Source: Yarrowia lipolytica (taxonomy: Eukaryota > Ascomycota > Dipodascomycetes > Dipodascales). From it: a stretch of 64,000 nucleotides of DNA. The position numbers and the translations under genes are program-made. This document shows, in pieces, positions 43,759 through 53,972 of the stretch. The notes under the pieces are model-generated. The model was given only the letters and a program-made list of their open reading frames with translations. It was not told the origin of the DNA and did not search any database. How positions within the stretch are numbered: the stretch's first letter is position 1; each line of letters starts with the position of its first letter. The DNA is taken from positions 2,294,001 through 2,358,000 of the forward strand of contig NC_090771.1 in the NCBI RefSeq assembly GCF_001761485.1, read 5' to 3'.

Positions 43759-44475
43759 CTACAGGAGACATATCAAGTATACCACCGCAATAAAAAGACT
43801 GTTGCTACTAGCCCTGAAACTTAGGCCTGCATCAGATGAGAACTGGACAGGTTTCGTACCTTTCTTGCCTCTGTCATCCGAACTGCCACGCTGACCAGTT
43901 CGGCCGTTATCGTTCTTGTTGTTGGCTTCCACATCTCCGCGAGCAGGTGAACGAGTAGGAGGATCAATGACTCCTGGGCGAGGGTAGTTGGGAATCTTAT
44001 CCTGAGCCGTCTGGTTGTACCGCGGGCAATTGGGATCCCAAAAGTAATTGGCGTCGTCTTCGGGCTCGTTGATGGCATCAAATATCTGTTTGTTGGGCAC
44101 TCCTCGTCGCGCATCGATCCCACGATTGTGGGGCACCTTGTAAGAGTGTTTTCCCACCTTCATTCCCTTTGTTTGAATCACCAGACCATCCAGCCAGTCG
44201 GGTTCGTACTCCAGGTCAAAGTTCTGCGAAGTGCTGTGTTTGATGCGGTTAGCAGACTCCTTGTGCTGCTTTGCCTGGATTTCCTTCGATGCCATATTCA
44301 GCTTGTGTCGACGCTCACTCAGACTCTGATACCACTGGTCGTAGCTCTCGTCGGTCGATTCCGAGCGTCGCGAAAGGATAGGTCCAGTGGACACGTGGAC
44401 TGGAGTCGAGTAGATGGGTCGTGCCAGAACTGACACGACGCGCAGTGTCGAGATTAAGATGGTAAGTAGATTCAT
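43759..44475 (-). CDS. Orphan secreted protein, probably GPI-anchored
   Basis: A 238-residue protein I cannot place. Residues 1-18 form a signal peptide (MNLLTILISTLRVVSVLA). A dibasic site (ILSRRSES, about residue 36) could be cut by Kex2. The middle is charged and polar, with an aromatic Asp/Trp segment (LEYEPDWLDGL) and NYFWDPNCPRYNQT, which holds an N-glycosylation site. The last 15 residues are hydrophobic (SLFIAVVYLICLL), after a Ser-rich stretch suited to GPI attachment. The ATG at 44475 has TATAAAC about 46-52 bases upstream. It is tandem with TAF14. Probably real: long ATG frame plus both end signals. Confidence 0.65.
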   Translation of the reverse strand: MNLLTILISTLRVVSVLARPIYSTPVHVSTGPILSRRSESTDESYDQWYQSLSERRHKLNMASKEIQAKQHKESANRIKHSTSQNFDLEYEPDWLDGLVIQTKGMKVGKHSYKVPHNRGIDARRGVPNKQIFDAINEPEDDANYFWDPNCPRYNQTAQDKIPNYPRPGVIDPPTRSPARGDVEANNKNDNGRTGQRGSSDDRGKKGTKPVQFSSDAGLSFRASSNSLFIAVVYLICLL

Positions 44476-45068
44476 CTTGAGGTGGGGCTATCGGGTGGGT
44501 GCGAGAAGTGTGTGCCAAATGTTTATATCTGTATATCAGTGGTGAGGTATGAGTCCTTGTATCAACGGTGTGTATCAATGGTGTGTCAGTGGAGTGTATC
44601 GGTGACGGTCAGGTATCGCGGTTTCGATGTAGGTATCACTGTCTGCAAGTGGTAACAGCAAAAGATGACCAGTGGAGCAAGTTTCTGTGTCCAAGTATAC
44701 ACGTCAGTACAGTAGGTATCAAGCGAGTATCGTGTAAAGCAATACTGTGGTATTTGGATATTATCAGAGAGGTGTGTGGGTGAGCAAGTTGAGTGATGGT
44801 TAAGAGGACAGGAGCGCAAACTGTGTTCAAGGTTATAGGTGTTGAACACGACATACTGTACATACTGTAGCACAACAGTGTCACCAGAGGAACATTGTAA
44901 CAGTATTGAAACACAATTAGCTAGCTACTGTAGTGGTAAATTTGAGACCTGTTGGAACATAGGTGCATCAAAATTTCAACTCGACTATACACACAATCAC
45001 AAAAAGGTGGTTTCTGGGACACTGATGAAAACCCATCACAAACAGCTCGTATAATCCTCGCTTTAAGG
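44476..45068. other. Intergenic region upstream of secreted-protein gene
   Basis: It contains TATAAAC on the minus strand at 44521-44527, then many short GTAT/GTAC-rich segments with no supported gene, up to the tRNA-Thr terminator. Confidence 0.45.
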
Positions 45069-45075
45069 AAAAAAA
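45069..45075 (-). terminator. RNA polymerase III terminator of tRNA-Thr
   Basis: Seven A on the plus strand, giving seven T directly after the tRNA 3' end on the minus strand. Confidence 0.8.
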
Positions 45076-45147
45076 TGCCTTCGACCAGATTTGAACTGAT
45101 GATCTCAGCATTACTAGTGCTGCGCCTTACCACTTGGCCACGAAGGC
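45076..45147 (-). tRNA. tRNA-Thr (AGT)
   Basis: Seventy-two bases, no intron. The acceptor stem is GCCTTCG with CGAAGGC and discriminator A. The D arm is GCC...GGC, the anticodon stem CAGCA/TGCTG with loop CTAGTAA (anticodon AGT), and the T arm ATCAG-TTCAAAT-CTGGT. A U7 terminator follows directly. AGT is read as IGT after deamination. Confidence 0.96.
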
Positions 45148-45978
45148 GGCTTGTTTCTCCATCAGTGGTTGGACTCACTGGAGACTGGTTTTGATTTGTC
45201 AGCTGCAATGAATCATTAGAATAAAAAAATGTAATGAACCCATTTGAATAAAAAAAATTAAAAAAGTAATAAATATAATACATAAAAAAAATTAAAAAAA
45301 CCAGATAGTGCTTGAGAGAGCATTTTGACAAGATATCACGTAATGCAGAATTGTTTGAGAGCCCATTCACGCCCTTACAAGTGCTTCTATCTTAATTTGA
45401 GCCTAGTTGTACAAGTACGAGAGAGAGAGACAAATGGGAGACGCATACAAAAAAATCTTGTAGAAGTACAAGTCCAACTTCTTATCATCCGACATCAAGA
45501 TTCTAAAGAATAAATATATTTAAATCATTCCTACAATGAATTCAATACGCAATCACTTGACTAATACACCAATCCTATACATCATAGCTACAATCCATCA
45601 TTCTGATTATACAAAGTAGTACTGTACATGGATTATGCACTGATTATGCGAATATCTCAGTGACGAGTAAAGATGTACTACGTCAGAGAGGAAAGCTATG
45701 GACGACGCGTGACAGACTCAAGTAAATTGTATGTGTCCTGTCATTACTGTTGCTGTCATTGATTTCTGCAGATCACTAAGTAAGGCAGATGTTTAGATGA
45801 CGTGCTTGGACTTCCCTGGCAGCTGGTGGAAGCTGCTACTCTTTCTATAGCGGTGAAACTTCCCACTTGTACTTAATCTGCGAATGTGTCAACGTTCCAA
45901 GTGGTTAACTCTTCAAAAAGCTAGGGGGCTGACCAACCAGGTCAATAACACTTTTCAGCTTCTAACATCCTTCTCATT
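45148..45978. other. A/T-rich intergenic region beyond tRNA-Thr
   Basis: Bases 45215-45300 are almost pure A/T on the plus strand, with AAAAAAAATTAAAAAA written twice. A GAGAGAGAGA run near 45420 and a TACAAGTA octamer at 45410 follow. No gene is supported. Confidence 0.5.
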
Positions 45979-47690
45979 ATGTACATACTATACTCAAACA
46001 TGGCCAGTAAGCGTTGCGCTAACCCACAATTTAGCCCTGGACACTTTATCAGCTACCATATATGCCTCAATGGTAGCTTCACGTTCGGCTCAGATAGCGC
46101 CAACCCAGGAAGTGAGGACATTTCTAACCGTTCAGACACCCCCGACGAGCTAGAGACTTTTTGCACAATCAATTGTGGTTAAAGGCCAGGCCAAGAGGTG
46201 CTTGAGAAACAGACACTTCCATCAAAACAACCTGTGGGGACCCATGTCTTCGCAGGTACCAACATTTCTCAACAATTGCTCCAGACCCAAATAACAAGTC
46301 CATCTACGCCTGGAACATCGCCTGAACTCATCCCCAGAGCTTTTGAGAACTTCTTGAGACTGTTTACAAGTGTATTCCTCCTTTCTGTCACAATATACTG
46401 TATAGGGCGCAGATACATCTCGACATATTACAGCAGAAACAAGTCATGAAGGCCCTGAATCGGAAGAATGACCATTTTGTACAACTTCAGGTTCAAGAAT
46501 GTTTCTGGTTGACATTGAATCGAAACAACTAGACTTTCTGATAGCTCTCGGGAAGGCAGAACGAGGCTGGAGAGGCAAAGGACGAGGGTCGCAAGCATTA
46601 CCGAATTGCCGACCACGACATGACAAAAGGAGTACATACTGTACTGTACTGTACTTTGTCAAGTACAAGGACGAAGACGTCAAAGAAGAACGTGTTAACG
46701 ACTATCTTCCCTTCAACACCTTCATCAAGATATATGGGAAATGACGACATTCGAAACCTGATGCATGGCCATTCTGCATTATCCTGTTCCTTCTACAATA
46801 TTAAGAAGACCCGATGTAAAAGCATTCTAGGTCCTATAAATCGGTATTTGGAGATCAGATCCGACGCTCGGGACTTCGTGATTTGGCTTATCACCGACTT
46901 CTTCCTCGCCGATGACTTGTTGTCTTCCTACCTGGTGTTTGAGAGACGACACAACAATATCATGGAGAGGTAACTGAATGAGATCAGTCCCAGTAATCAT
47001 AATGATATCAAATATGTCCAGTGGGTTGAAAATATTAGGGAACCGAGCTCAAACCTCTCATGGGTCAACTTCATGTCTCGCGCAAACAATGGGCATCTCA
47101 TTGTTCGCAACATTGTGATCGACAAGTGCAACATTGATCGGATTTCCGTCTCGCGGAACTTCGTGGATAACGGCAACTTCAAGTCTCATTTCCAATCGCA
47201 AATTTTGCTACACCCAGAGTAAAACTCGGGGTGAAAATGCCTCTTTTAAAAATACAAAGCCGTTGGACTGGGACTCTCAATACCGGCTTCCCAGCGTGTC
47301 CATTTTTCCCTATAACGAGCGTGGCTTAAGGATAGGTGGCACCGCAATATGGACTGGTGTGGTGAAAAAGTTCAGCGGTTATTGTCAAATTAAAAATAAA
47401 ATAAGGATGAGGATTCCAACGGTGCTGCCTCTGAGTGAGCAGCTTTCTGACAAAACTCGAATAAAAAGCTGAAGGAACATCGAGGCCAATGGCTGGGTCC
47501 AACCAGGCCGAAAGTCGTTGTCACCTGCTGATATTAAGTATGAACTAGCTGGACTGGCTTCTATCCCACAGAAATTGGAGGAAGCCAAAGGACTACTCCC
47601 GGAGCTGAGGACGAAGGAAGCTCACGATTGTGGAATCAATGACGACGTCTTGTGCAAGTTTATGAATATTCTAGAGCCAATCTAGTCAGA
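45979..47690 (+). pseudogene. Decayed protein-coding relic, family unknown
   Basis: Over about 1.7 kb the plus strand reads as ordinary protein in stretches of 60-160 codons that end in stops or change frame. Segments such as ILGPINRYLEIRSDARDFVI, LVFERRHNNIMER and IKYELAGLASIPQKLEEAK have normal composition and codon use, unlike the surrounding A/T-rich DNA. There are several breaks, so no intact product is expected. I do not recognise the family: it may be a dead host gene or a fragment of an old mobile element. No terminal repeats were found. Confidence 0.4.
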
Positions 47691-48077
47691 TAAATAGTCA
47701 ATGGTACGAAAATTCCATGCCTGTTTCGCGATCAGACTGTTGAGATAGACGCTCCCAAGCAGGTCTTTGTCGTCAAGATCTAAAAGAATGCTATTGTCAA
47801 TTGATACTTTAGAATCAGAAACTGCGTAGTTGACAAACTAGTTTAGCCTCGTAGCAGTCTTGAAGTCCGGATTCCACAACTGTACAACCACAACAAATAA
47901 CTCGTACTCACACTTTACCCTATTGTTGCACGGCGGTAACAATCGTTACACGTACTCGTACTCGTTTCCCTACCACACTTGCTCTCTCACCCCCGTGCCC
48001 CTCGTCTCTGATTACATCACCATGCATGGTGGCCTGCAGACAAAAGTATGTTCAGAGGGCTAATTTATTTCATCAAC
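47691..48077. promoter_or_regulatory. Region upstream of REX4
   Basis: 387 bases, with C/A/T-rich promoter-like sequence near 47900-48020. An in-frame upstream ATG at 48048 would add ten residues ([10 protein letters not shown]). Confidence 0.4.
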
Positions 48078-48923
48078 ATGTCGCTGTCTCCAAACTGGAA
48101 AGCTCTTCAGGCGTCGACGCCGGGGGGAGGGGCCAAGGGACAGCCTGGAGACGCTAAGCGGAACCGCGCGAAGGCGTGGCGTGCGAAGAAATCGGAAAAT
48201 AAAAAGGTGGTTGGCCAACTGGACCCGGGGCTCAGCAAAGCGAAGAACGTGGCTAAAAGCAAAGTCATCAAGTGCCAGGCACTACAGATTCCTCTGCGGG
48301 CTCGTGTGCACAAAAACGATCCGACTCGGCCGACTTTGGGCGCGATTCTGCAGTCTGACGATGCTGGACTCGAAGAAGCGCTGCATGCGCCTCCTCAGCC
48401 GATAGAGCCCGTTCTGGCTCGATGGAAATGTGCTCCGGGCAAGTTCATTGCGCTGGACTGTGAGTTTGTGGGCGTGGGACCCAATGGAGCCCGTTCGATT
48501 CTGGCCCGGGTCTCCATTGTCAACTACTACGGCCATGTGCTGATGGACGAGTATGTGAAGCCGATTGAACGAGTTACAGACTGGAGAACATGGGTCAGCG
48601 GAGTGACTCCAGCCATGGTGGCCAACGGAATCTCCTTTTCCGAGGCTCAGGAACGGGTCAAACGATTGCTCAATGGAAGAACTCTTATCGGCCATGCTCT
48701 AATCAATGATCTGGCTGTTCTGGGATTGGACCATCCCCGGGCCGATATCAGAGACACTCAAAAGCCACAGTACTTTAAGACGGTTTGTGGATGCAAGACT
48801 CCATCCCTGAAGCATGTGATGAAAGAGTGTGTGGATCTGAATATTCAACAAGGGGAACACTCGAGTGTTATTGACGCCCAGGCAGCGATGTTGCTGTTCA
48901 GGTGTTATAAGAAGGAGTTCTAG
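48078..48923 (+). CDS. REX4: RNA exonuclease 4 (DEDDh family)
   Basis: A 281-residue 3'-5' RNA exonuclease of the Rex4/ISG20 type, linked in yeast to rRNA processing in the nucleolus. A Lys/Arg-rich N terminus ([23 protein letters not shown]) precedes the exonuclease fold. All DEDDh residues are visible: D127 and E129 in [11 protein letters not shown]211 in [12 protein letters not shown], and H261/D266 in [11 protein letters not shown]. The ATG at 48078 starts [10 protein letters not shown], as in other fungal Rex4 proteins; the ATG at 48048 gives ten extra residues with no family support. It converges on ORM1/2. Confidence 0.92.
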
Positions 48924-49492
48924 GGAGACAGAGCGGCGCCATATCTCAACCGAACGATCTTCAGCCTACCGCAACGTCCGATGCCATCTAGACTGCGAAG
49001 CAATGTCTTTGACTCTCTGATTCAAGGACATGTACGCGTTCTCCTCCAAGTCTCAAGACCGCTGCTGGCTCTCTGATTGAGCTGGTCTCAGTGCAGGGAC
49101 CTTTTGGAAAATGCGACCACATACACCACAGTATGTACTGCACGACCTCTATCACATAGGACTGACCTTCAACTAGCTCTAAAGCTCCAGATGTCACCCG
49201 CAGATACTTCATAATCCTCCACGGTGCACAGCAACAGCAGAACAACGGCAACGAGGCCATTGACTTTGATCAGTTCACACTGACACTTCTGTACTAGTGC
49301 AGTACAGATATATATAAATGATCATGAAATAGACCCTTACGAATCGTACTACAGTCACCTTCAAGTTCTCCTCAAATACAAATTCACTATTTCCATTCCT
49401 CCACTGTTATAATTTTCTCATAAAACGGGTCGCAGCCATAGCTGTCAACCCGAGGCGCCAGCAAAGCTCAACTAGCCATCAATCCATCAGCC
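48924..49492. other. Intergenic spacer between convergent REX4 and ORM genes
   Basis: 569 bases. Both strands have stop-poor frames at about 48970-49260 with no ATG-started match, possibly worn coding sequence, but nothing is recognised. It becomes A/T-rich towards 49400. Confidence 0.4.
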
Positions 49493-50047
49493 CTAGTAAG
49501 TGGAAGGAGTATCGGGAGACAGGTCGGGGAGACCAACTCGCAGCTTGTGGGAAGAGGGCAGCTTGGGAATGACCACCACCAGACACGCCAGCAGGTTGAG
49601 AATGAACATGTGCAAGTCGTAATGGGTGTAGTGGGTGGAGATGAGGAACAGGCCAATAGGCACGCCGAGCAGAAACTTCTTTGCGGGTGTGTATTGGTCA
49701 CCGTCGTCAATCTGCTCCCACATGGTCAGGTTGTCGAAAGCGCCAGCGTTGAACTCAAAGGGGATTCCGGTAACGTAATGGAACATGATGTAAGAGCCAA
49801 TCACGTAGGTGATGTTGGTGAGTGTCCAGGACAGCTCGCGGGTCACGCCAGGGATGAGATCGAAGCAGATCTTGAGAATGCCAATGATGAAGAAATGCAC
49901 TCCCCATGCGCCCTTGTTATTGACCCAGGTAGCGTTGAGGTTGGGCAGCGCGTTCTGGTCGCTCTGTTCAGTGATGGTTTCGGGCTCGAGGTGCCGCAGT
50001 ATACTGGACGATCGTCGTCGCGTGTGTGGGTCGGGGTTAAGTGACAT
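49493..50047 (-). CDS. ORM1: ORM1/ORM2 sphingolipid regulator (ORMDL family)
   Basis: A 184-residue ER membrane protein that inhibits serine palmitoyltransferase in the SPOTS complex and so limits sphingolipid synthesis. The N terminus is Ser/Arg-rich (RRRSSSILRHLEPE), the part phosphorylated by Ypk1 in yeast to relieve inhibition. The core is unmistakable: NATWVNNKGAWGVHFFIIG, SWTLTNITYVIGSYIMFH, TGIPFEFNAGAFDNLTMWEQ and FLISTHYTHYDLHMFILN, with four hydrophobic segments. The ATG at 50047 follows directly after GAACTAACACAG, so an intron may end right at the start codon. Upstream the frame opens only with GTG. Yeast has two paralogues; this could be either. Confidence 0.94.
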   Translation of the reverse strand: MSLNPDPHTRRRSSSILRHLEPETITEQSDQNALPNLNATWVNNKGAWGVHFFIIGILKICFDLIPGVTRELSWTLTNITYVIGSYIMFHYVTGIPFEFNAGAFDNLTMWEQIDDGDQYTPAKKFLLGVPIGLFLISTHYTHYDLHMFILNLLACLVVVIPKLPSSHKLRVGLPDLSPDTPSTY

Positions 50048-50141
50048 CTGTGTTAGTTCGGTTTGATGTGCGTGTCCTACGAATACGTGGGACAGAGGCC
50101 AGGAGAGCGAGCGAAGATGCGGGATCCACCTATGTACTCGC
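50048..50141 (-). other. Candidate 5' leader intron of the ORM gene
   Basis: The minus strand shows ACTAACACAG ending at 50048, immediately before the ATG, which is a perfect Yarrowia 3' splice end. I found no GTGAGT upstream; the best 5' site is GCGAGTAC at 50141 (GC-AG type), giving a 94-base intron. The 3' end is solid and the 5' end is a guess. Confidence 0.35.
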
Positions 50142-52714
50142 AGAGGCACAAGCTAAGGAGCGAAAAGAAAGAAACATTAGCTAATAAGGCTTGGCAGGTG
50201 AGCCTGATAAGTGCCTGCTTGACGGGAGTGGTAATGACGATGGTTGGAAAGTCTTGGGTAGTACTGGTGTCCTCAGTGGCTACAGTGATCACACAAGAAA
50301 GCTCTCCACACTGACGATCTGCATGTCTCAGATTGAAATTTAGCTTGTGAGACTCGGTCGAGATAGATCGAGGGACAAGCGGTGGTTAAGTGGAAGACAA
50401 TCAAAGTGGTATCGATAACTGAGTAGAAAGTAGCAAACTGCAGAGTGCACACTTGTACCCACGACACGAACCATATCGCAGAGAAGAGCTTGTCATGGAT
50501 GACAAACCACTGTGTCATAAGTCGCAGCAAGTCAAGGGTTGACTGTCTCGCTTGTACCATTCAAGTGGTTCTGTTGATAGAGCTGGGTGCGATGGCTGTG
50601 TCGTAGTTCGTTGCTTGAGACATGTTTCAGATGGCGTCTATGGGCGTACAACACAAGTGCAGTAGTAACACTGCAAGTAAGTCTTGCAAGTGTGTGTGCC
50701 ATTAGTAAAATAGGAGTACTTCACTCGTAATGTGCACGCGCAACAGTTCCGTAGTTCTCATCCCCGCTGTGACCCCTAAACAGTGTTATCGCTCAGTTTG
50801 CGACACGCAAAGAACGACAACGTCAGTAGAGAGCTCAGCAACAAGCCCATCGACGATTGTGTCTAATGACAGCATAAACACAATCACCGCTATCTGCTGA
50901 GATAGTCTCCATCACCTTTTCCCCTTTTCCCACAAACCAGCCAACAACTGCCAAAAACACAAACGACAAACACGAACAGAGAGCAGCGACATCACCACAA
51001 CAGACTCGGACAGAGGACATCCTCTGTAACGCAGAATTGCCTTGTCTTCCCCTCAGGTCCGTCTCTGTCTCTATCTCTGTCTCCATCTCTGTCCACTACA
51101 GTGCTCTAGTCAGCTCGCCACCTATCACACAACCGGCGTTTGAACCTTTGTGGCATGGACCCGCTGTGGTAGCATATCCAATCGTCGTCATGTGACGCCC
51201 CTATCGTCCTCCGCTCGTCCTCCTCAGCTCTCCTAGCCAAACCTCTCGATACTCACTATGCAATTTCTGTGGTGTACAGTAGAACGTAGAAGACGGTGTT
51301 CTGGATGTGCTAAAAATGCGGATTAAAATGGGAAGTGTATTTTTGTCTCTACAGATTGGGAGATGTATGAGAGGTGCCACCAGGCATTGGGAGGTGTTAA
51401 GAAAGGGGGTTGTAGGCCGATTTGGGAGCTGAAAAATAGCCAGATGACTAATGTGCCAACTTCGAATCGTTTTCTCATGTCGAAATAGCAAATATATCCT
51501 TCCCTCATCAATTACAAAACACCCTCGGTACGTACACTAACCCCGAAACCTACTTTCGGGCTGTACGCATACGTATGGATATGACTTGACACCGTGCAGG
51601 TGCAATGACAAGTGCTGGGCCTGTCACTTTTGCTCTACCACAGTACATGTGACAGAGCCCCCAAGTAACACAGAAGCGGGCGCAAAAGCATATATAAGAT
51701 GGCCTTGGCCCTCTTCTGACGCTTCATAAGCACCACTTATACAGATCTCCTGTCGGGTCCCTTACCTTAGCCACCGGTTGCATGGGGGCTGTGCTTGCCA
51801 AGAGCACATATGGCGAGATATCCAGTTTGCACTGGTGGCGTGAGATATAAATAGATGGCGATAATGAGAAGCGTGCAGCTGGGTGGCAATTGACCGAGGC
51901 GACACAAACGGCCTTGGAAAAATGACGGCGGATATATCCCCATAAAACACAGGTTCTGATACTGGTCACATTGCACCCTTCGGAACCCGTAATTTTACCT
52001 CAACTGGTGAACAAGGCCTTATTGACTCTTAACCTAGATATACGAGTGAGTCTATTCCTGCCAAGCGGAAACTGATGAGTAATGTGCTGAGTCATCTCGA
52101 GGCGAGGGAAAATGGCTTGTTTGCGGGTAAACGGAGATAGGTATATGGTATGTTGTGATGACTAATCGAAGAATATTTGACTTTCAAGAACAAACCGGGT
52201 GTCAAAACCTTATTGGGAGCTCCATTATTAAAAGTCGCTTCTATATCCACAAAAAAATTGGTATATTATCCTTAATATACTCATTTAGTATATCATTTGA
52301 AAGACGTTTTTCTCCTGCTTCATTTAGTTCAGTTTCTGTGTTAATCTCATCACTGTAGCTGGGGCTGTAAGTTATTCAATTGTTTCGCTTCAGAAATTCC
52401 ATCAAAAAAGTAGGAAAGCTGTAATATCAATCTCTAAATACCTATTTCCATCTTTTCTACCTCCCAACTCCTCATTGAAAATACAAGGAACTTCCTTAAC
52501 ACACCAGTATGCGATCCCCATTAAGCTCCCAACCCTAACCCATATCTCCTTGCAGACGCACCTTACCAGACGCGTTGAAATATAACAACACTCAGTAAGG
52601 ACATCAGAACACCGCATCCATCTCGTGAACCGAGCTTCGTATCGACAAGCGGAAAACTGAACTACAATCATTGAGATCACGTGATTACACAGCTCGACTT
52701 TCCTGCGACCCGAC
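50142..52714. other. Divergent intergenic region (2.6 kb)
   Basis: It has no supported gene. A core-promoter-like TATATAAG lies at 51691-51698 with no long ORF after it on that strand. A TCACGTGA palindrome at 52677-52684 lies 31 bases before the ATG of the CACGTG-rich gene. Confidence 0.5.
51691..51698 (+). promoter_or_regulatory. Orphan TATA box
   Basis: TATATAAG in G/C-richer DNA. No ATG frame of note follows within 300 bases. It may drive a non-coding RNA or be a leftover of a lost gene. Confidence 0.2.
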
Positions 52715-53937
52715 ATGAGTAATTACCCCCATCAAACTCCCTTAAGACAGACGTACCCAGATCGACCGACCTGGACGGCTCCTATTGGAACTCCTAAGCC
52801 TACAACTTCACCTAGGAAGACTCCAAAGAGCGTCAAATCGATCGGGCGGCTGAAATTTTCAAATTACGCCATTGGAGAGCCTCGGCGAGTGGAATCAAGA
52901 GGTCTAGGCCAACCCAGCCGAATGCTGGACTTTGGAAACACTCGTGATTATGCCCAGACGTTTGGAACCACGCCCAGACAGACCTTAGGAGCGTCACGTG
53001 ACTTTTCTCAGGCACGGTTCGGATCTCGTGAACCGACGCTGACGAGGATGACTGTAGAGGAAGAGGTGGAGCCAGAGCCAGAGCCTGAGCGACAAGAGCG
53101 CGACCAAACACGTGACCAAACACGTGACCAGAAGCCCCAAAACGATACACGCTCAACATTTATGTCACGTGACTATTCAATTCCGTCGCTATCACACAAT
53201 CTCAATCCTGGCCAAGACTCACTATTTGCAGGTGTAGCCAGACAGATTGAGTCTCGAGATGGAGTTGAATCACGTGACCAGATCGAGTCACCTCAGACTC
53301 AACCACGTGAACAGACATCCTCTAGGCGACCCATGCGTCGAAATCTTCGTTCTGTTGTTGTGGAGCCTGTTTCTTCGGTTCCTTCAGTGATAGTTACTCA
53401 AGATAATGTCACGGAAGCGGAGGAAGAGGATACAGCTCCTCCAGTCAAAAGTCTGAGGGAAACGGTTACCCGAGAAACAGTCCCAACAGATCTATCACGT
53501 GACCCTTCCTCTCGATCACGTGATCCTTCTACTCGTCGAACTTCTCGTTTGGTTTCTGGTCTCGAGTCTTGGCAAGCTGAGGTTTCGCTCACTCAAGCTG
53601 AGGGAGTCTCCTTCAATCAAATGGAAACGCGTGACACTGGTAAGTCGCGCGATAACATTCGATCACGTGACGCTAACCGATCGCGTGACCCCAGCCAGTC
53701 GCGTGACACCACTTCCCGTACACATACCGTATCCGTTCCTCTCAACGACGAAGAACCCAGCGACGAGTCGGCCAGAGCTCGTCGAGGAACCCCGCTTCCG
53801 TCACGTGACCGTTCCCGGGTGTCGCTTGCAGGAGTCGGCGACCGATCGCATGACATTAGCATATCACGTGACAGAGGCAGTCCTGGAGGAGCTCCTGATT
53901 CGGCTCTCGAGGAGTCTTTCGAGGTTGATGTTGAGGG

Positions 53938-53972
<35 letters not shown>

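Noticed and set aside
44952-45194. 80-codon plus-strand ORF
   Set aside because: It runs through the tRNA-Thr gene on the opposite strand, which explains the sequence.
48048-48077. Upstream ATG of REX4
   Set aside because: It is in frame but adds [10 protein letters not shown], which has no family support; [10 protein letters not shown] fits the known Rex4 start.
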